Shown here piece by piece: positions 44,161 to 53,638 of a stretch of DNA of 64,000 bases. The notes beneath the pieces are model-generated. The model had not been told where the DNA came from, made no database searches, and worked only from the letters and a program-made list of their open reading frames with translations. The translations under genes and the position numbers were made by a program. Source of the stretch: Streptomyces lomondensis (lineage in GTDB: Bacteria > Actinomycetota > Actinomycetes > Streptomycetales > Streptomycetaceae). Location of the stretch: positions 124,001 through 188,000 of the forward strand of contig NZ_BMWC01000013.1 in assembly GCF_014651035.1 (NCBI RefSeq). Reading direction: 5' to 3'. Within the stretch, counting starts at the first letter, position 1. Each line of letters opens with the position of its first letter.

Positions 44161-46416
44161 GTGTTCGGGGACAGGTCGTTCGGGTCCGTTCTGCGTGATC
44201 TGCGGCAGCGGGAACGACTGACGATGGAGGAGTTGGCCGAGGCGTCGGGCGTGAGTGTCCGGGGCATCGGAGATATGGAGCGGGGGCGCAGCAGGGTTCC
44301 GCAGCGGCGCACGGTGGTCGCGCTGGCGGAGGGTCTTGGGCTCGCGGACGACGAGCGGGAGGCGCTGCTGGCCGCGGCGCGGGCGGCCCGTCCTACGCGC
44401 GCGGCGGCGGTGACGGGGACGGTTGTGCCGCCGCGATCGGTGGGGGACTTCACCGGGCGCGAACCGGAGCTGGCGCTGATGCGCGAGGCGGCGGAGCGGG
44501 CCCGTGCCGGCGGGGAGGTGTCGGTGTGGGTCGTCTCGGGTCCTCCGGGATGCGGGAAGACGACGCTGGCACTGAAGGCGGCGGCGGATCTGGCGGAGGA
44601 GTTCCCCGACGGGTGTTTCGTGGTGGACCTGCACGGCGTGGCCGGCCCCGTGGACACGGGCGAGGCGCTGCTGAAACTGCTGAAGGCCCTGGGGGTGTCG
44701 GACCGCCGGCTGGCACAGGAGGATACCCAGGGCCGCGCGGGGCTCCTGCGGGCGCTGCTGCGCGAGCGCCGGTGCCTGGTGGTGCTGGACAACGCCCGCG
44801 ACGAGGGGCAGGTCCGCGCGCTGCTGCCCGCGGGCGGCCGGAGCCTGGTACTGGTCACCAGTCGCCGGCCCTTGAGCGGCCTTGAGGATGTCCACCGCCT
44901 GGCGCTGTCGGAGATGGCGCAGGACGAGGCGGTCGATCTGCTGCGCCGGATCCTGGGCGAGCAGCGGGCGGACGCGGAGGCCGAAGCCGTGGCGCGGGTG
45001 GCGGAGCTGTGCGGGCGGCTGCCGCTGGCGCTGCGGGTGGCGGGAAACTGGCTGACGGTCCGTTCCGGATGGACCGTCGACCACTTGGTCCGGCGCCTGA
45101 CCGACGAGGAACGCCGACTGGGCGCGCTCGCCGCCGGCGACGTGCGGGTGGAGGCGGCGTTCGAGCTGTCCTACCGTCAGCTGACCGGCCAAGCCGCGCG
45201 GCTGCTGCGAATGCTGAGCCTGGTCCCGGGGCCGGACATGACCACTGCCTACGGCGCCGCCCTGATGGCGACCGACGTCTTCGAGGCCGAGGACGTGATG
45301 GAGGAGCTGGTCGAGGCCGGCCTGCTGCAGGCCGCCTTCACCGGCCGCTACCAGCTGCACGACCTGCTGCGGCTGTTCGCCCGCGCCCGGCTCTGCCGCG
45401 AGGAGGAACCCGGCGAACGGGAAGCGGCCGACGACCGGCTGCGCACCTGGCTGCTGGAGACGGCTGTGGTCGCCGGTCGCTGGTACAAGCCCAAGTACGG
45501 GGCCCCACCGCCCTCCTGGCAGGGCTTGGTACCGCTGGAGAGCGCCGAAGAGGCTCGTGCCTGGCTTCAGAGCGAAGCCCCCTCCTGGCTCGCCGCCCTG
45601 CGCACGGCCGCCCACCGGGGTGAGCACCAGCAGGTTGTGGAGACCGCCTATGCCATGGAATGGTTCTGCGACCTGTGGGTCCACTGGGGACACTGGTCCG
45701 AGATATTCCGCCTGGCCGGTCAGGCCGCCACCGCACTCGACGACCCGTACATGCGGGCCTTCCACCTCAACATGTACTCCTGGTCCCTCTCCTGCGAATC
45801 CCGGTACCGGGAGGCCGTCGAACGGGCCCGCGAAGGGCTGGACCACGCCCGCCGCGCCCGGAACATTCCCCAGCAGGCCTCGGCACTGACGTTGGCGGCA
45901 TGGGCCCAGTCGGAGCTCGGCGAAGTCCAGGAGGCGGCCGACACGTCGCTCGCCGCCCTCGAACTTTACGAGGAGACCGAGGACCGAGAGGGGTGGCTGG
46001 GTGCCATGTTCACCCACGGAACCTCCCTGGGCCTGCTCGGCCGCGGGGAGGAGGCCCTGATCCAGCACCAGCGCATCATCACGTTCCTGGACGCGCCCGA
46101 CTGCCCAGTGAGCGGGCACCTCGCCGACATCTACCGTGCCAACACGACCCGCGCACTCGGTCGCGGCTACGCCGTTCTGGGGCGATGGCGCGAGGCCGCC
46201 GACCGGTACCGCGACGCCATGGCCCAGTCCGCCCGGATCGGCATTCCCCACATCGAGGGCAGCACGCTGGTGCACCTCGGAGAGGCCTTGATCGAACTGG
46301 GCGAAGCCGAAGAGGCCCGCACCTGCCTCCGTCAGGCCCTGGCCCTAGGCGACGCGATCGACAGGAAGGACCTGAAGACCGCACGGAAGCTCCTGGACTC
46401 CCTCCCCGCCGAGTGA
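44161..46416 (+). CDS. XRE HTH / NB-ARC / TPR transcriptional regulator
   Basis: A 751-residue regulator. Residues 8-62 are an XRE-type helix-turn-helix (LRDLRQRERLTMEELAEASG); residues 97-340 form an NB-ARC ATPase with Walker A GPPGCGKTT (127-135), Walker B CLVVLDNARDE and the GLPLAL-like CGRLPLALRVAG. From 480 onward TPR repeats follow (RYREAVERAREGLDHARRA, LGRWREAADRYRDAMAQ). This is the architecture of AfsR-like signal-transducing regulators but with an XRE head instead of a SARP. GGAGGAATGAGGAG precedes the GTG. It probably governs the island operon or its divergent neighbours; target unknown. Confidence 0.88.
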   Translation: MFGDRSFGSVLRDLRQRERLTMEELAEASGVSVRGIGDMERGRSRVPQRRTVVALAEGLGLADDEREALLAAARAARPTRAAAVTGTVVPPRSVGDFTGREPELALMREAAERARAGGEVSVWVVSGPPGCGKTTLALKAAADLAEEFPDGCFVVDLHGVAGPVDTGEALLKLLKALGVSDRRLAQEDTQGRAGLLRALLRERRCLVVLDNARDEGQVRALLPAGGRSLVLVTSRRPLSGLEDVHRLALSEMAQDEAVDLLRRILGEQRADAEAEAVARVAELCGRLPLALRVAGNWLTVRSGWTVDHLVRRLTDEERRLGALAAGDVRVEAAFELSYRQLTGQAARLLRMLSLVPGPDMTTAYGAALMATDVFEAEDVMEELVEAGLLQAAFTGRYQLHDLLRLFARARLCREEEPGEREAADDRLRTWLLETAVVAGRWYKPKYGAPPPSWQGLVPLESAEEARAWLQSEAPSWLAALRTAAHRGEHQQVVETAYAMEWFCDLWVHWGHWSEIFRLAGQAATALDDPYMRAFHLNMYSWSLSCESRYREAVERAREGLDHARRARNIPQQASALTLAAWAQSELGEVQEAADTSLAALELYEETEDREGWLGAMFTHGTSLGLLGRGEEALIQHQRIITFLDAPDCPVSGHLADIYRANTTRALGRGYAVLGRWREAADRYRDAMAQSARIGIPHIEGSTLVHLGEALIELGEAEEARTCLRQALALGDAIDRKDLKTARKLLDSLPAE

Positions 46417-46450
46417 GGGGCGCGGGCGCGCGGGTGCCGCGACCGAGGGC

Positions 46451-47446
46451 TCAGCCCCTGTGCCGGTGCAGAGCGACGTGCACGGTGTCGAGGGCCTGGA
46501 CGAGGGCGGCGCGGGCGGCGTCCGTGTCGCGCAGCGGATCGAGCACCATGAAGCCGTGGATCGTCCCGTGGTAGCGGATGGAGACCACCGGGACGCCGGC
46601 TGCCCGGAGCTTGCTCGCGTACGCCTCGCCCTCGTCGCGCACCACGTCGGCCTCGCTGGTGACGACCAGGGCCGGGGGGAGCCCGGTGAGCTGTTCCAGG
46701 GAGGCCCGCAGCGGTGACGCGGTGGTCTGGCTCCGTTGCCGTACGTCGGGGAGGTACTGGTCCCAGAACCAGCGCATGGTCTCGCGGCCGAGGAAGTAGC
46801 CGTGGGCGAACTCCTGGTACGAGGGGGTGTCGAAGCCGGCGTCGGTGATCGGGCAGAGCAGCACCTGCTGCTGCAGCCGTACTCCTCCGCGCTCCTTGGC
46901 GAGCAGGGTCAGTGCCGCCACCAGGTTGCCGCCCGCCGAGTCGCCCACGGCGGCCATCCGGCCGCCGTCCAGGCCGATGTCGCCGCCCCGCTCGCAGATC
47001 CACTTCGCGACGGCGTAGCACTGCTCGACGGCGATCGGGTACCGCGCTTCGGGGGCGCGCTCGTACTCCACGAAGACCACGGCCGCGTCCGCGCCGAGGG
47101 CGAATGCGCGCACCAGACGTTCATGGGTGTGCGCGTCGCCCAGGGCCCAGCCGAGGCCGTGCAGGAACAGCACGACGGGAAGCTCGCCCACGCTGTCGGC
47201 CGGCCTGACCACCTGCACCCGTACATGACCGGTCGGTCCGCCCGGGAGCGCGAGCCACTCCGTGGAGGTGGGCTCCTCGTCGAGAGGGTCGGGGGCGCCC
47301 TTCCCCTGGATACGCGCAAGGTCCGAACGAGCCTGTTCCAGGTCGGGGTCGGGCACGGACGGCGGGCAGGTGTGCCGGGCCACAAATGCCCGGGTGGGGC
47401 GGTCCAGGACCGGGTGCCGAGCGGACGAAGGGACGAAGTCGGTCAC
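46451..47446 (-). CDS. HSL-type alpha/beta hydrolase
   Basis: A 331-residue hormone-sensitive-lipase-family esterase. Oxyanion motif HGLGWALG at 96-103, nucleophile Ser170 in GDSAGGN, Asp in TSEADVVRDEGEAY, His in TIHGFMVLD. It is a full-length paralogue of the frameshifted gene at 39282 (shared blocks such as LTGLPPALV and YFTrp-DQY region). It converges with the regulator gene and lies 149 bp downstream of the AraC gene on the same strand. Confidence 0.88.
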   Translation of the reverse strand: MTDFVPSSARHPVLDRPTRAFVARHTCPPSVPDPDLEQARSDLARIQGKGAPDPLDEEPTSTEWLALPGGPTGHVRVQVVRPADSVGELPVVLFLHGLGWALGDAHTHERLVRAFALGADAAVVFVEYERAPEARYPIAVEQCYAVAKWICERGGDIGLDGGRMAAVGDSAGGNLVAALTLLAKERGGVRLQQQVLLCPITDAGFDTPSYQEFAHGYFLGRETMRWFWDQYLPDVRQRSQTTASPLRASLEQLTGLPPALVVTSEADVVRDEGEAYASKLRAAGVPVVSIRYHGTIHGFMVLDPLRDTDAARAALVQALDTVHVALHRHRG

Positions 47447-47595
47447 GCACGGTCTCCTGCCGAGAGGGCCTGAAGCGAAAGAGTGGTTCGGCGCACCGGG
47501 TCGCTGGTCGAGCGGCGGAACGCGGTGCGGCGGCCGTCGGGCCGGGGCACTGCCGACGCAGTGCAGGGCGGCCGGCGCGGCTCCGAGCCGGGACC

Positions 47596-48594
47596 TTACC
47601 CGCTGAACGGTGGGAGGTCAGCCCCCTGCCGCTCACTACCGTGGGCGGTGCGCAGGTCGCGCCATTCACGGGGGGAGACGCCGTAGGCGGCGCGGAAGGA
47701 TCGGCTGAAGTGGGCGGGGTTGACGAAGCCCCACCTCTGGGCCACGGCGGACACGGTGGGGGCCGTCCTGCCGCGGCGGGCCAGTTCGCGGCCGCATTCC
47801 TCCAGACGTCGTTGCCGGACGAGCTGGCCGACCGTGGTCCCCTCGCCTTCGAACAGCCGGTGCAGGTACCGGACGGAGATGTGGTGGGCCTGGGCGATGC
47901 GCTCCGGTGACAGGTCGGGATCGCCCAGGTTGCGGTTGATGAAGTCGCGGACGCGCCGTATCAGATGGCTCTGTGCGCCCGCGCCGGTACCGCCCGGGTG
48001 GGCCCGTTCCGCGACCAGTGTGGCGAACAGGTCGACGACATTGCCGGCCAACCGGTTTGCCACGGCCGGCGGGTAGCCGTCGGCCGAGGAGGAGGCCAGG
48101 GTGGCCAGGAACGGGAGCAGCATCGCGCCGAAGCCGTCCTCGATGCCGATGGTGCTGCCCGTGACCTGCCGGATGTCGCTGTCCGGCATGCCCAGCGTGC
48201 GGCGCGGGAGTTGGAAGACGTGCGTGGCGAACCGCTGCGGATAGTCGAAGGAGTACGGTCGGTTCGTGTCGTACAGCACCAGGTCACCCTCACCCAGCTC
48301 GGCCCGCCGGCCGTCCTGGACGAAGGTGGCCGTGCCGGATATCTGGACACCGACCGCCACCAGCGCCTCGGACGACCTGGCGATCAGCGCCGGCGTGCGG
48401 CTGACCCGCTTGGCGTCGGCCTCCATGGTGGAGACCTGGAGATATCCGAGGCTGTCGGTGGTGATCCGGCCGTCGAACGGCCCGTCGCCCCGGGGGGCCA
48501 CCGTCATCGGAACCAGCGTCCTGCTCACCGCATCGTTCCAGTACGCGACCTTGTCCCGGTCCGGCACGGAGGCGGTCGTCAACACCAAGCTCAC
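47596..48594 (-). CDS. AraC-family transcriptional regulator
   Basis: A 332-residue regulator. Residues 1-190 form an AraC-binding-like domain (YWNDAVSRTLVPM, GDLVLYDTNRPY). The C-terminus has two helix-turn-helix motifs, DLSPERIAQAHHISVRYLHRLF and TVSAVAQRWGFVNPAHFSRSFRAAYGVSPREWR. This NphR/FeaR-like type often controls catabolism of aromatics or amines. The GTG at 48594 is divergent from the chloroperoxidase-like hydrolase, 304 bp away, which is a natural target. Confidence 0.88.
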   Translation of the reverse strand: MSLVLTTASVPDRDKVAYWNDAVSRTLVPMTVAPRGDGPFDGRITTDSLGYLQVSTMEADAKRVSRTPALIARSSEALVAVGVQISGTATFVQDGRRAELGEGDLVLYDTNRPYSFDYPQRFATHVFQLPRRTLGMPDSDIRQVTGSTIGIEDGFGAMLLPFLATLASSSADGYPPAVANRLAGNVVDLFATLVAERAHPGGTGAGAQSHLIRRVRDFINRNLGDPDLSPERIAQAHHISVRYLHRLFEGEGTTVGQLVRQRRLEECGRELARRGRTAPTVSAVAQRWGFVNPAHFSRSFRAAYGVSPREWRDLRTAHGSERQGADLPPFSG

Positions 48595-48898
48595 AATGCT
48601 CTCCGCTCAGGGAAGTGACTCCAGGGCCGCGACGGGCCCGGGTTCCCGCTCGCACTGAACAGCCAAGCAGCGGGCCCTTTCCGTCTCCAGGCAGAACCAC
48701 AGGCAGGAATCGCGGGAGCCGACGGGCACGTCCGGTGCTGGGAACCACCGGCCCGCGTCGAGCCGGGCAGCTCGCTGCGCTCCGGGGCAAGACGTCGTGC
48801 ATGGCTCGGCAAGATGCGGTGCCTCCCCGGCCGTAGCGTGACGGCGTTCCGTGCCGCACCGAGGCGCGGACCGGCCACTTCGCACCGAGGAGAGACCC
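48595..48898. promoter_or_regulatory. Divergent promoter region between araC-type and hydrolase genes
   Basis: 304 bp between two divergent starts with no supported gene. It must hold both promoters and probably the AraC binding sites; I could not define a clear repeat. Confidence 0.4.
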
Positions 48899-49735
48899 AT
48901 GCCGTACATCACCGTGGGCCAGGAGAACACCACCGCCATCGACCTCTACTACGAGGACCACGGCGCCGGTCAGCCGGTCGTCCTCATCCACGGCTTCCCG
49001 CTCGACGGCCACTCCTGGGAGCGGCAGAGCGCCGCGCTGCTCGACGCCGGGTACCGCGTGATCACGTATGACCGCCGCGGCTTCGGCCGGTCGTCCCAGC
49101 CGACGACGGGCTACGACTACGACACCTTCGCGACCGATCTGAACACCGTGATGGAGACCCTCGACCTGAATGACGCCGTCCTCGTGGGCTTCTCCATGGG
49201 TACCGGCGAGGTCGCCCGCTTCGTGTCCACGTACGGCTCCGCCCGCGTCGCCAAGGTCGCCTTCCTCGCCTCGCTGGAGCCCTGCCTGCTCAAGACCGAC
49301 GACAACCCGGACGGCGTGGCCCCCAAGGAGTTCTTCGACGGAGTCGTCGCCGCCGTCAAGGCCGACCGGTACGCCTACTACACGGCCTTCTTCCAGGACT
49401 TCTACAACCTCGACGAGAACCTGGGCACCCGCATCAGCGAGGAGGCCGTCCGCAACAGCTGGAACACCGCGGCCGGCGGCGGCTCCTTCGCCGCGTCCGC
49501 CGCGCCGTCGACCTGGTACACCGACTTCCGCGCCGACATCCCCGCCGTCGACGTGCCCGCCCTCATCCTGCACGGTACGGCCGACCGCATCCTGCCGGCC
49601 GAGGGCACCGCGCGCCCCTTCCACAAGGCGCTCCCGTCGGCCGACTACGTCGAGATCGAGCGTGCCCCGCACGGCCTGCTGTGGACCCACGCGGAGGAGG
49701 TCAACACCGCCCTCCTCGCCTTCCTGGCGAAATGA
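48899..49735 (+). CDS. Alpha/beta hydrolase, non-heme chloroperoxidase-like
   Basis: A 278-residue hydrolase of the cofactor-free haloperoxidase group. VVLIHGFPLDGHSWERQ holds the oxyanion motif, TYDRRGFGRSSQP follows, Ser99 sits in LVGFSMGTGEVARF, Asp in LHGTADRILP and His in APHGLLWTHAEEV. Such enzymes are esterases that also perhydrolyse acids. GAGGAGAGACCC precedes the ATG. Divergent from the AraC regulator. Confidence 0.9.
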   Translation: MPYITVGQENTTAIDLYYEDHGAGQPVVLIHGFPLDGHSWERQSAALLDAGYRVITYDRRGFGRSSQPTTGYDYDTFATDLNTVMETLDLNDAVLVGFSMGTGEVARFVSTYGSARVAKVAFLASLEPCLLKTDDNPDGVAPKEFFDGVVAAVKADRYAYYTAFFQDFYNLDENLGTRISEEAVRNSWNTAAGGGSFAASAAPSTWYTDFRADIPAVDVPALILHGTADRILPAEGTARPFHKALPSADYVEIERAPHGLLWTHAEEVNTALLAFLAK

Positions 49736-49888
49736 CGCCCCACCCGCCGGTCCGCACGGGGTGAGCGCACCGCCGCGCGGTGGCCGGTGTCTGGCCCGGC
49801 CGCCGCGCCGGGTGACGGCGGATCCCCGACGTCACCCGGATGTTCCCGGCCCACGACCGCAGGAACCAGACAGGAGAACAGAGAGCCC

Positions 49889-50986
49889 ATGCAGTTCGGC
49901 ATCTTCACCGTCGGGGACGTGACCCCCGACCCCACCGACGGTCGTACGCCGTCGGAACACGAGCGCATCAAGGCGATGATCGCCATCGCGCTCAAGGCCG
50001 AGGAGGTCGGCCTGGACGTCTTCGCGACAGGCGAGCACCACAACCCGCCCTTCGTCCCGTCGTCCCCGACCACCCTGCTCGGCTACATCGCCGCCCGCAC
50101 CGAGAAGCTGATCCTCTCCACCGCCACGACGCTGATCACCACCAACGACCCGGTGAAGATCGCGGAGGACTACGCGACGCTCCAGCACGTGGCCGACGGC
50201 CGGGTCGACCTCATGCTGGGGCGGGGGAACACCGGCCCCGTGTACCCGTGGTTCGGACAGGACATCCGCCAGGGCATCAACCTCGCCAAGGAGAACTACG
50301 TGCTGCTGCGCCGGCTCTGGCGTGAGGACGTGGTGGACTGGGAGGGCACGTTCCGCACCGCTCTCCAGGGTTTCACCTCGGCACCCCGACCGCTGGACGG
50401 CGTCCCGCCGTTCGTCTGGCACGGATCCATCAGGTCTCCGGAGATCGCGGAGCAGGCCGCGTTCTACGGTGACGGCTTCTTCCACAACAACATCTTCTGG
50501 CCGGCCGACCACACCCGGCGCATGGTCCAGCTCTACCGGCGGCGCTACGCCCACCACGGCCACGGCCGTCCGGAGGACGCCATTGTGGGCCTCGGAGGCC
50601 AGGTCTTCATGCGGAAGAACTCCCAGGACGCCGTACGGGAGTTCCGCCCGTACTTCGACAACGCACCCGTCTACGGCCACGGGCCGTCTCTGGAGGAATT
50701 CACCGAGCAGACCCCGCTGACGGTGGGCTCACCCCAGCAGGTCATCGAGCGGACCCTCTCCTTCCGGGAGACCGTCGGTCACTACCAGCGCCAGCTCTTC
50801 CTGATGGACCACGCCGGGCTGCCCCTCAAGACCGTCCTGGAACAGCTCGATATCCTCGGCGAAGAGGTCGTGCCCGTGCTGCGCAAGGAGTTCGCGAACG
50901 GGCGCCCCGCCGACGTGCCCGACGCGCCGACGCACGCGACCCTCGTCACCGCCGACGCGAGGCAGCGGGGCGTGACCGCCGAGTGA
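49889..50986 (+). CDS. LLM-class flavin-dependent monooxygenase
   Basis: A 365-residue bacterial-luciferase-like monooxygenase. MQFGIFTVGD at the N-terminus, FATGEHHNPPFVPSSP near residue 45, LILSTATTLITTNDPVKIAEDYATLQHVADGRVDLMLGRGN in the barrel. These use FMNH2 and O2. ACAGGAGAACAGAGAGCCC precedes the ATG. The stop overlaps the GTG of an FMN reductase gene, its obvious partner. Confidence 0.9.
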   Translation: MQFGIFTVGDVTPDPTDGRTPSEHERIKAMIAIALKAEEVGLDVFATGEHHNPPFVPSSPTTLLGYIAARTEKLILSTATTLITTNDPVKIAEDYATLQHVADGRVDLMLGRGNTGPVYPWFGQDIRQGINLAKENYVLLRRLWREDVVDWEGTFRTALQGFTSAPRPLDGVPPFVWHGSIRSPEIAEQAAFYGDGFFHNNIFWPADHTRRMVQLYRRRYAHHGHGRPEDAIVGLGGQVFMRKNSQDAVREFRPYFDNAPVYGHGPSLEEFTEQTPLTVGSPQQVIERTLSFRETVGHYQRQLFLMDHAGLPLKTVLEQLDILGEEVVPVLRKEFANGRPADVPDAPTHATLVTADARQRGVTAE

Positions 50987-51596
50987 AGCTGACCGTCGTC
51001 TCCGCGGGGCTGAGCACGCCCTCCTCCACCCGCCTGCTCGCCGATCGGCTGGCCGAGGTGGCCCGTGCCGATCTCACCGGTCAGGGCCACACCGTGTCGA
51101 TCGAGGTGGTCGAACTGCGCACCCTCGCCGGTGACATCGCCCACCATTTCGTGACCGGCTTCGCACCGCCGCGACTGTCCGCTGCCATCGACGCGGCGAC
51201 GGCAGCCGACGGCCTGATCGCCGTGACCCCGGTCTTCACGGCCTCCTACAGCGGGCTGTTCAAGTCCTTCTTCGACGTGATCGCCCCCGACGCCCTCACG
51301 GGCAGCCGGTCCTGATCGCGGCGACGGGCGGTACCGCACGCCACTCCCTGGTCCTGGAACACGCACTGCGGCCGCTGTTCGCCTATCTGCGCACCGCCGT
51401 CGCTCCCACCGCGGTGTACGCGGCGTCCGAGGACTGGGGGTCGGGGGGAGACGAGTACACCGACGGCCTGCCCGCGCGCGTCCGGCGGGCGGGCGGTGAG
51501 CTGGCTGCCCTCATGGCGGCCCGCCCGCCACGGACCGATCCGGCGGACGACGTCACCGCCCTCGAAGAGCAGCTCGCCGACCTGCGCTTCGACTGA
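50983..51596 (+). pseudogene. LLM-partnered FMN reductase (CE1759 type), one-base frameshift
   Basis: The GTG at 50983 overlaps the monooxygenase stop. Residues 1-107 are typical: MKLTVVSAGLSTPSSTRLLA, AADGLIAVTPVFTASYSGLFKSFFDVI. At about 51303 one C is missing in acgggcagccgg; restoring it gives LTGQPVLIAATGGTARHSL and the frame runs to ADLRFD at 51596. As read, the protein stops at residue 110. It supplies reduced FMN to the LLM enzyme, so the pair would be impaired unless the shift is a sequencing error. Confidence 0.75.
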
Positions 51597-51640
51597 GGTC
51601 CGGGGACTCCTCGCCCGAGCGAGATGCGGCATGCTGGAGT

Positions 51641-52285
51641 GTGAACCGATCGACCACACGCCCCTCTTGCGAGGACTTCGACGGCGTACGGGCGACGGTT
51701 CGCGGCAGGGCGGCGGAACTGGCGTTCACCGAAGCGCGCATCGACGCGCTGGCCCGCCGCGAGGGGGAATCGTCCTCGTCGACGGCCCCGCGGGCAGCGG
51801 CAGGACCACCATTCTGAGCGAGGTGGCGGAGACCGCGCCGCGACGCGGGTTACACGTGTTGTTCCAAGGAGCCGCGGACCCCGACGCGCAATCGTCAGTG
51901 CTCGGCCCGCTCTTCGGCGGGCTGCTCTCCGATGGGACGCCCCTGCGGGACGCCGCCCGTCTGCGGAACCTCGCCACCACGCCGGGCCGGTGGTTCCGAC
52001 TCCTTCAGGAACTGGGGGACCGTCTGCGGGACGCGGCCCTCAGCGGCTCCCTGTCATCGTCCTCGACGATCTCCAGTGGTGCGACGACCTCACCCGGCTT
52101 ACCTTCAACACGGTCGTGGCCAGGCTTCCGTTCTACCCGACCTGTGGCTGGTGGCCGTGCGTGAGGGAGACGTGCCGACAGGCGTACGCACGACCCTGGA
52201 CCGGATCCGTCAGGCCGGTGCGCACGAGGTGCCCCTGGGCCGCTCAGGGGGGGAGGCGATGGCACAGATCGCCGAGGACCGATTC
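51641..52285 (+). pseudogene. LuxR-family large ATP-binding regulator (LAL), truncated and frameshifted
   Basis: The GTG at 51641 opens VNRSTTRPSCEDFDGVRATV and RGRAAELAFTEARIDALARR. A frame change near 51765 brings GGIVLVDGPAGSGRTTILSE with Walker A. A second near 52040 brings LPVIVLDDLQWCDDLTRLTF with Walker B. A third near 52130 brings PDLWLVAVREGDVPTGVRTT and APLGR-type sequence to MAQIAEDR. It then ends abruptly at the hydrolase relic, with no TPR or C-terminal LuxR HTH. Clearly a dead remnant. Confidence 0.75.
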
Positions 52286-52287
52286 TC

Positions 52288-53049
52288 ATGCCTCACAACT
52301 TCGCGCCGGTCCCGCCGTGGCCGGCCTCCGCGGCCGCGCCCGACGCGGTGACCGTCGTCCTCGTCCACGGCGCGTTTCGCCGACGCGGCGGCCTGGATCG
52401 GCGTCAGCTCGGAGCTACGGAGCCGCGGCATTCCGGTCATCGCACCGGCCAACCCCTTGCGCGGCCTGGCCTCCGCCGCCTCCATCGCCTCCCTGGTCTC
52501 CCAGATCGGCGGCCCCGTTCTGCTCGTCGGACACACCTACGGCGGTGCCCTGATCACCGTGGCCGGTGCCGCGGAGAACGTCGTCGGGCTCGTCTACGTG
52601 GCGGCATACGTACCGCACGAGCGCGAGAGCCTCGGCGAACTGCAGGGGGCGCTTCCCCGAAGCCCCCTGATGAGCCACCTGAATGAGTGAACGTACCCGC
52701 TCCTCGACGACGAATCCGCCGTCGAGGTCAGCATCGACCAAGCCGCGTTCCACTCCGACTTCGCGCCGACGTGCCCGAGGACATCGCCGGGGTGCTGGCA
52801 GCGGCCCAACGCCCTTTCGCCGTTGCCGCCTACACCGAGACGACCTCGGTCGCCGCGTGGCGGACGCAGCCCTCCTGGGCCGTGGTGGCCGGGGCCGACC
52901 GCGCGATCAACCCGGACGTGCAGCGCTTCGGAGCCCAGCGGGCCGGAGCCGTGATCGTCGAGCTCCCGGACGCCTCCCGCGCCGTTACCCTCTCCCAGCC
53001 CAAGAAGGTCGCCGATCTGATCAGAGCCGCGGTACAGGCGACAAGCTGA
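52288..53049 (+). pseudogene. Alpha/beta hydrolase relic, paralogue of the gene at 43298
   Basis: Pieces in order: AVTVVLVHGAF; after an extra T at about 52377, ADAAAWIGVSSELRSRGIPV with VGHTYGGALITVAGAAENVV; after extra G near 52645 and an in-frame TGA at 52688, YPLLDDESAVEVSIDQAAF; after another shift, DVPEDIAGVLAAAQRPFAVA to AVQATS. Block order and wording match the intact hydrolase at 43298. At least three frameshifts and one nonsense codon make it non-functional. Confidence 0.8.
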
Positions 53050-53197
53050 CCACTCGGCACGAGGCGGCGCGTCCTGCGCAGGGCCGGCCCCGCCTCGACT
53101 CTCGAAGTGTGCACCGGAGGTCAAGAACACATGCGCGGGGATGCCTGCCGCCACTCGAACTGACCTTACGTTCGAATGGCATCGAAAGGAAAACGAC

Positions 53198-53638
53198 ATG
53201 CAGCTTCCCCTGGAAAAGACCATCAACGCAATTTTGAGAACGGCGGAGTGCGAAGGGTGCGAGGTGGCCTTGTGTGTCAGGTGTTCCGTCGATGATCCGT
53301 TGGCGATTCGGATGGAAATACGCATTGCCGAACAGGAAGCACCTGTTGCCATCTGGGTATTCAGTAGAGACCTCCTTGCCACCGGTCTCATCCTCCCGTC
53401 AGGAGAGGGCGATGTGCATGTTCGGCCGCACGGTGAGGACGAGACGGATATCGAACTCGTATCACGTGAGGCCTGGTGCGTCATCAGGGCGGCATCGATC
53501 GATCTGCGTGACATCGTCGCCAGGACACACTCCGCCGAGGAGTCCTGCCGTGAAGAGATCGACACTGCGCTTGATCGAATGCTGGAGGAGATTCTCTCAG
53601 GCGGCCTCAGGAAAGCGGATTCACAGATGGAACGCTGA
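53198..53638 (+). CDS. SsgA-like protein (SALP), sporulation/cell-division regulator family
   Basis: A 146-residue protein. DPLAIRMEIRIAEQEAPVAIWVFSRDLLATGLILPSGEGDVHVRPHG matches the SsgA-like core DPYAV..F..........W.FSRDLL..G...P.G.GDV. SALPs control septum placement and peptidoglycan maturation in sporulating actinomycetes. GAAAGGAAAACGAC precedes the ATG. Base composition is visibly lower in GC than the surroundings, which suggests separate acquisition. Intact, unlike the genes just upstream. Confidence 0.82.
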   Translation: MQLPLEKTINAILRTAECEGCEVALCVRCSVDDPLAIRMEIRIAEQEAPVAIWVFSRDLLATGLILPSGEGDVHVRPHGEDETDIELVSREAWCVIRAASIDLRDIVARTHSAEESCREEIDTALDRMLEEILSGGLRKADSQMER

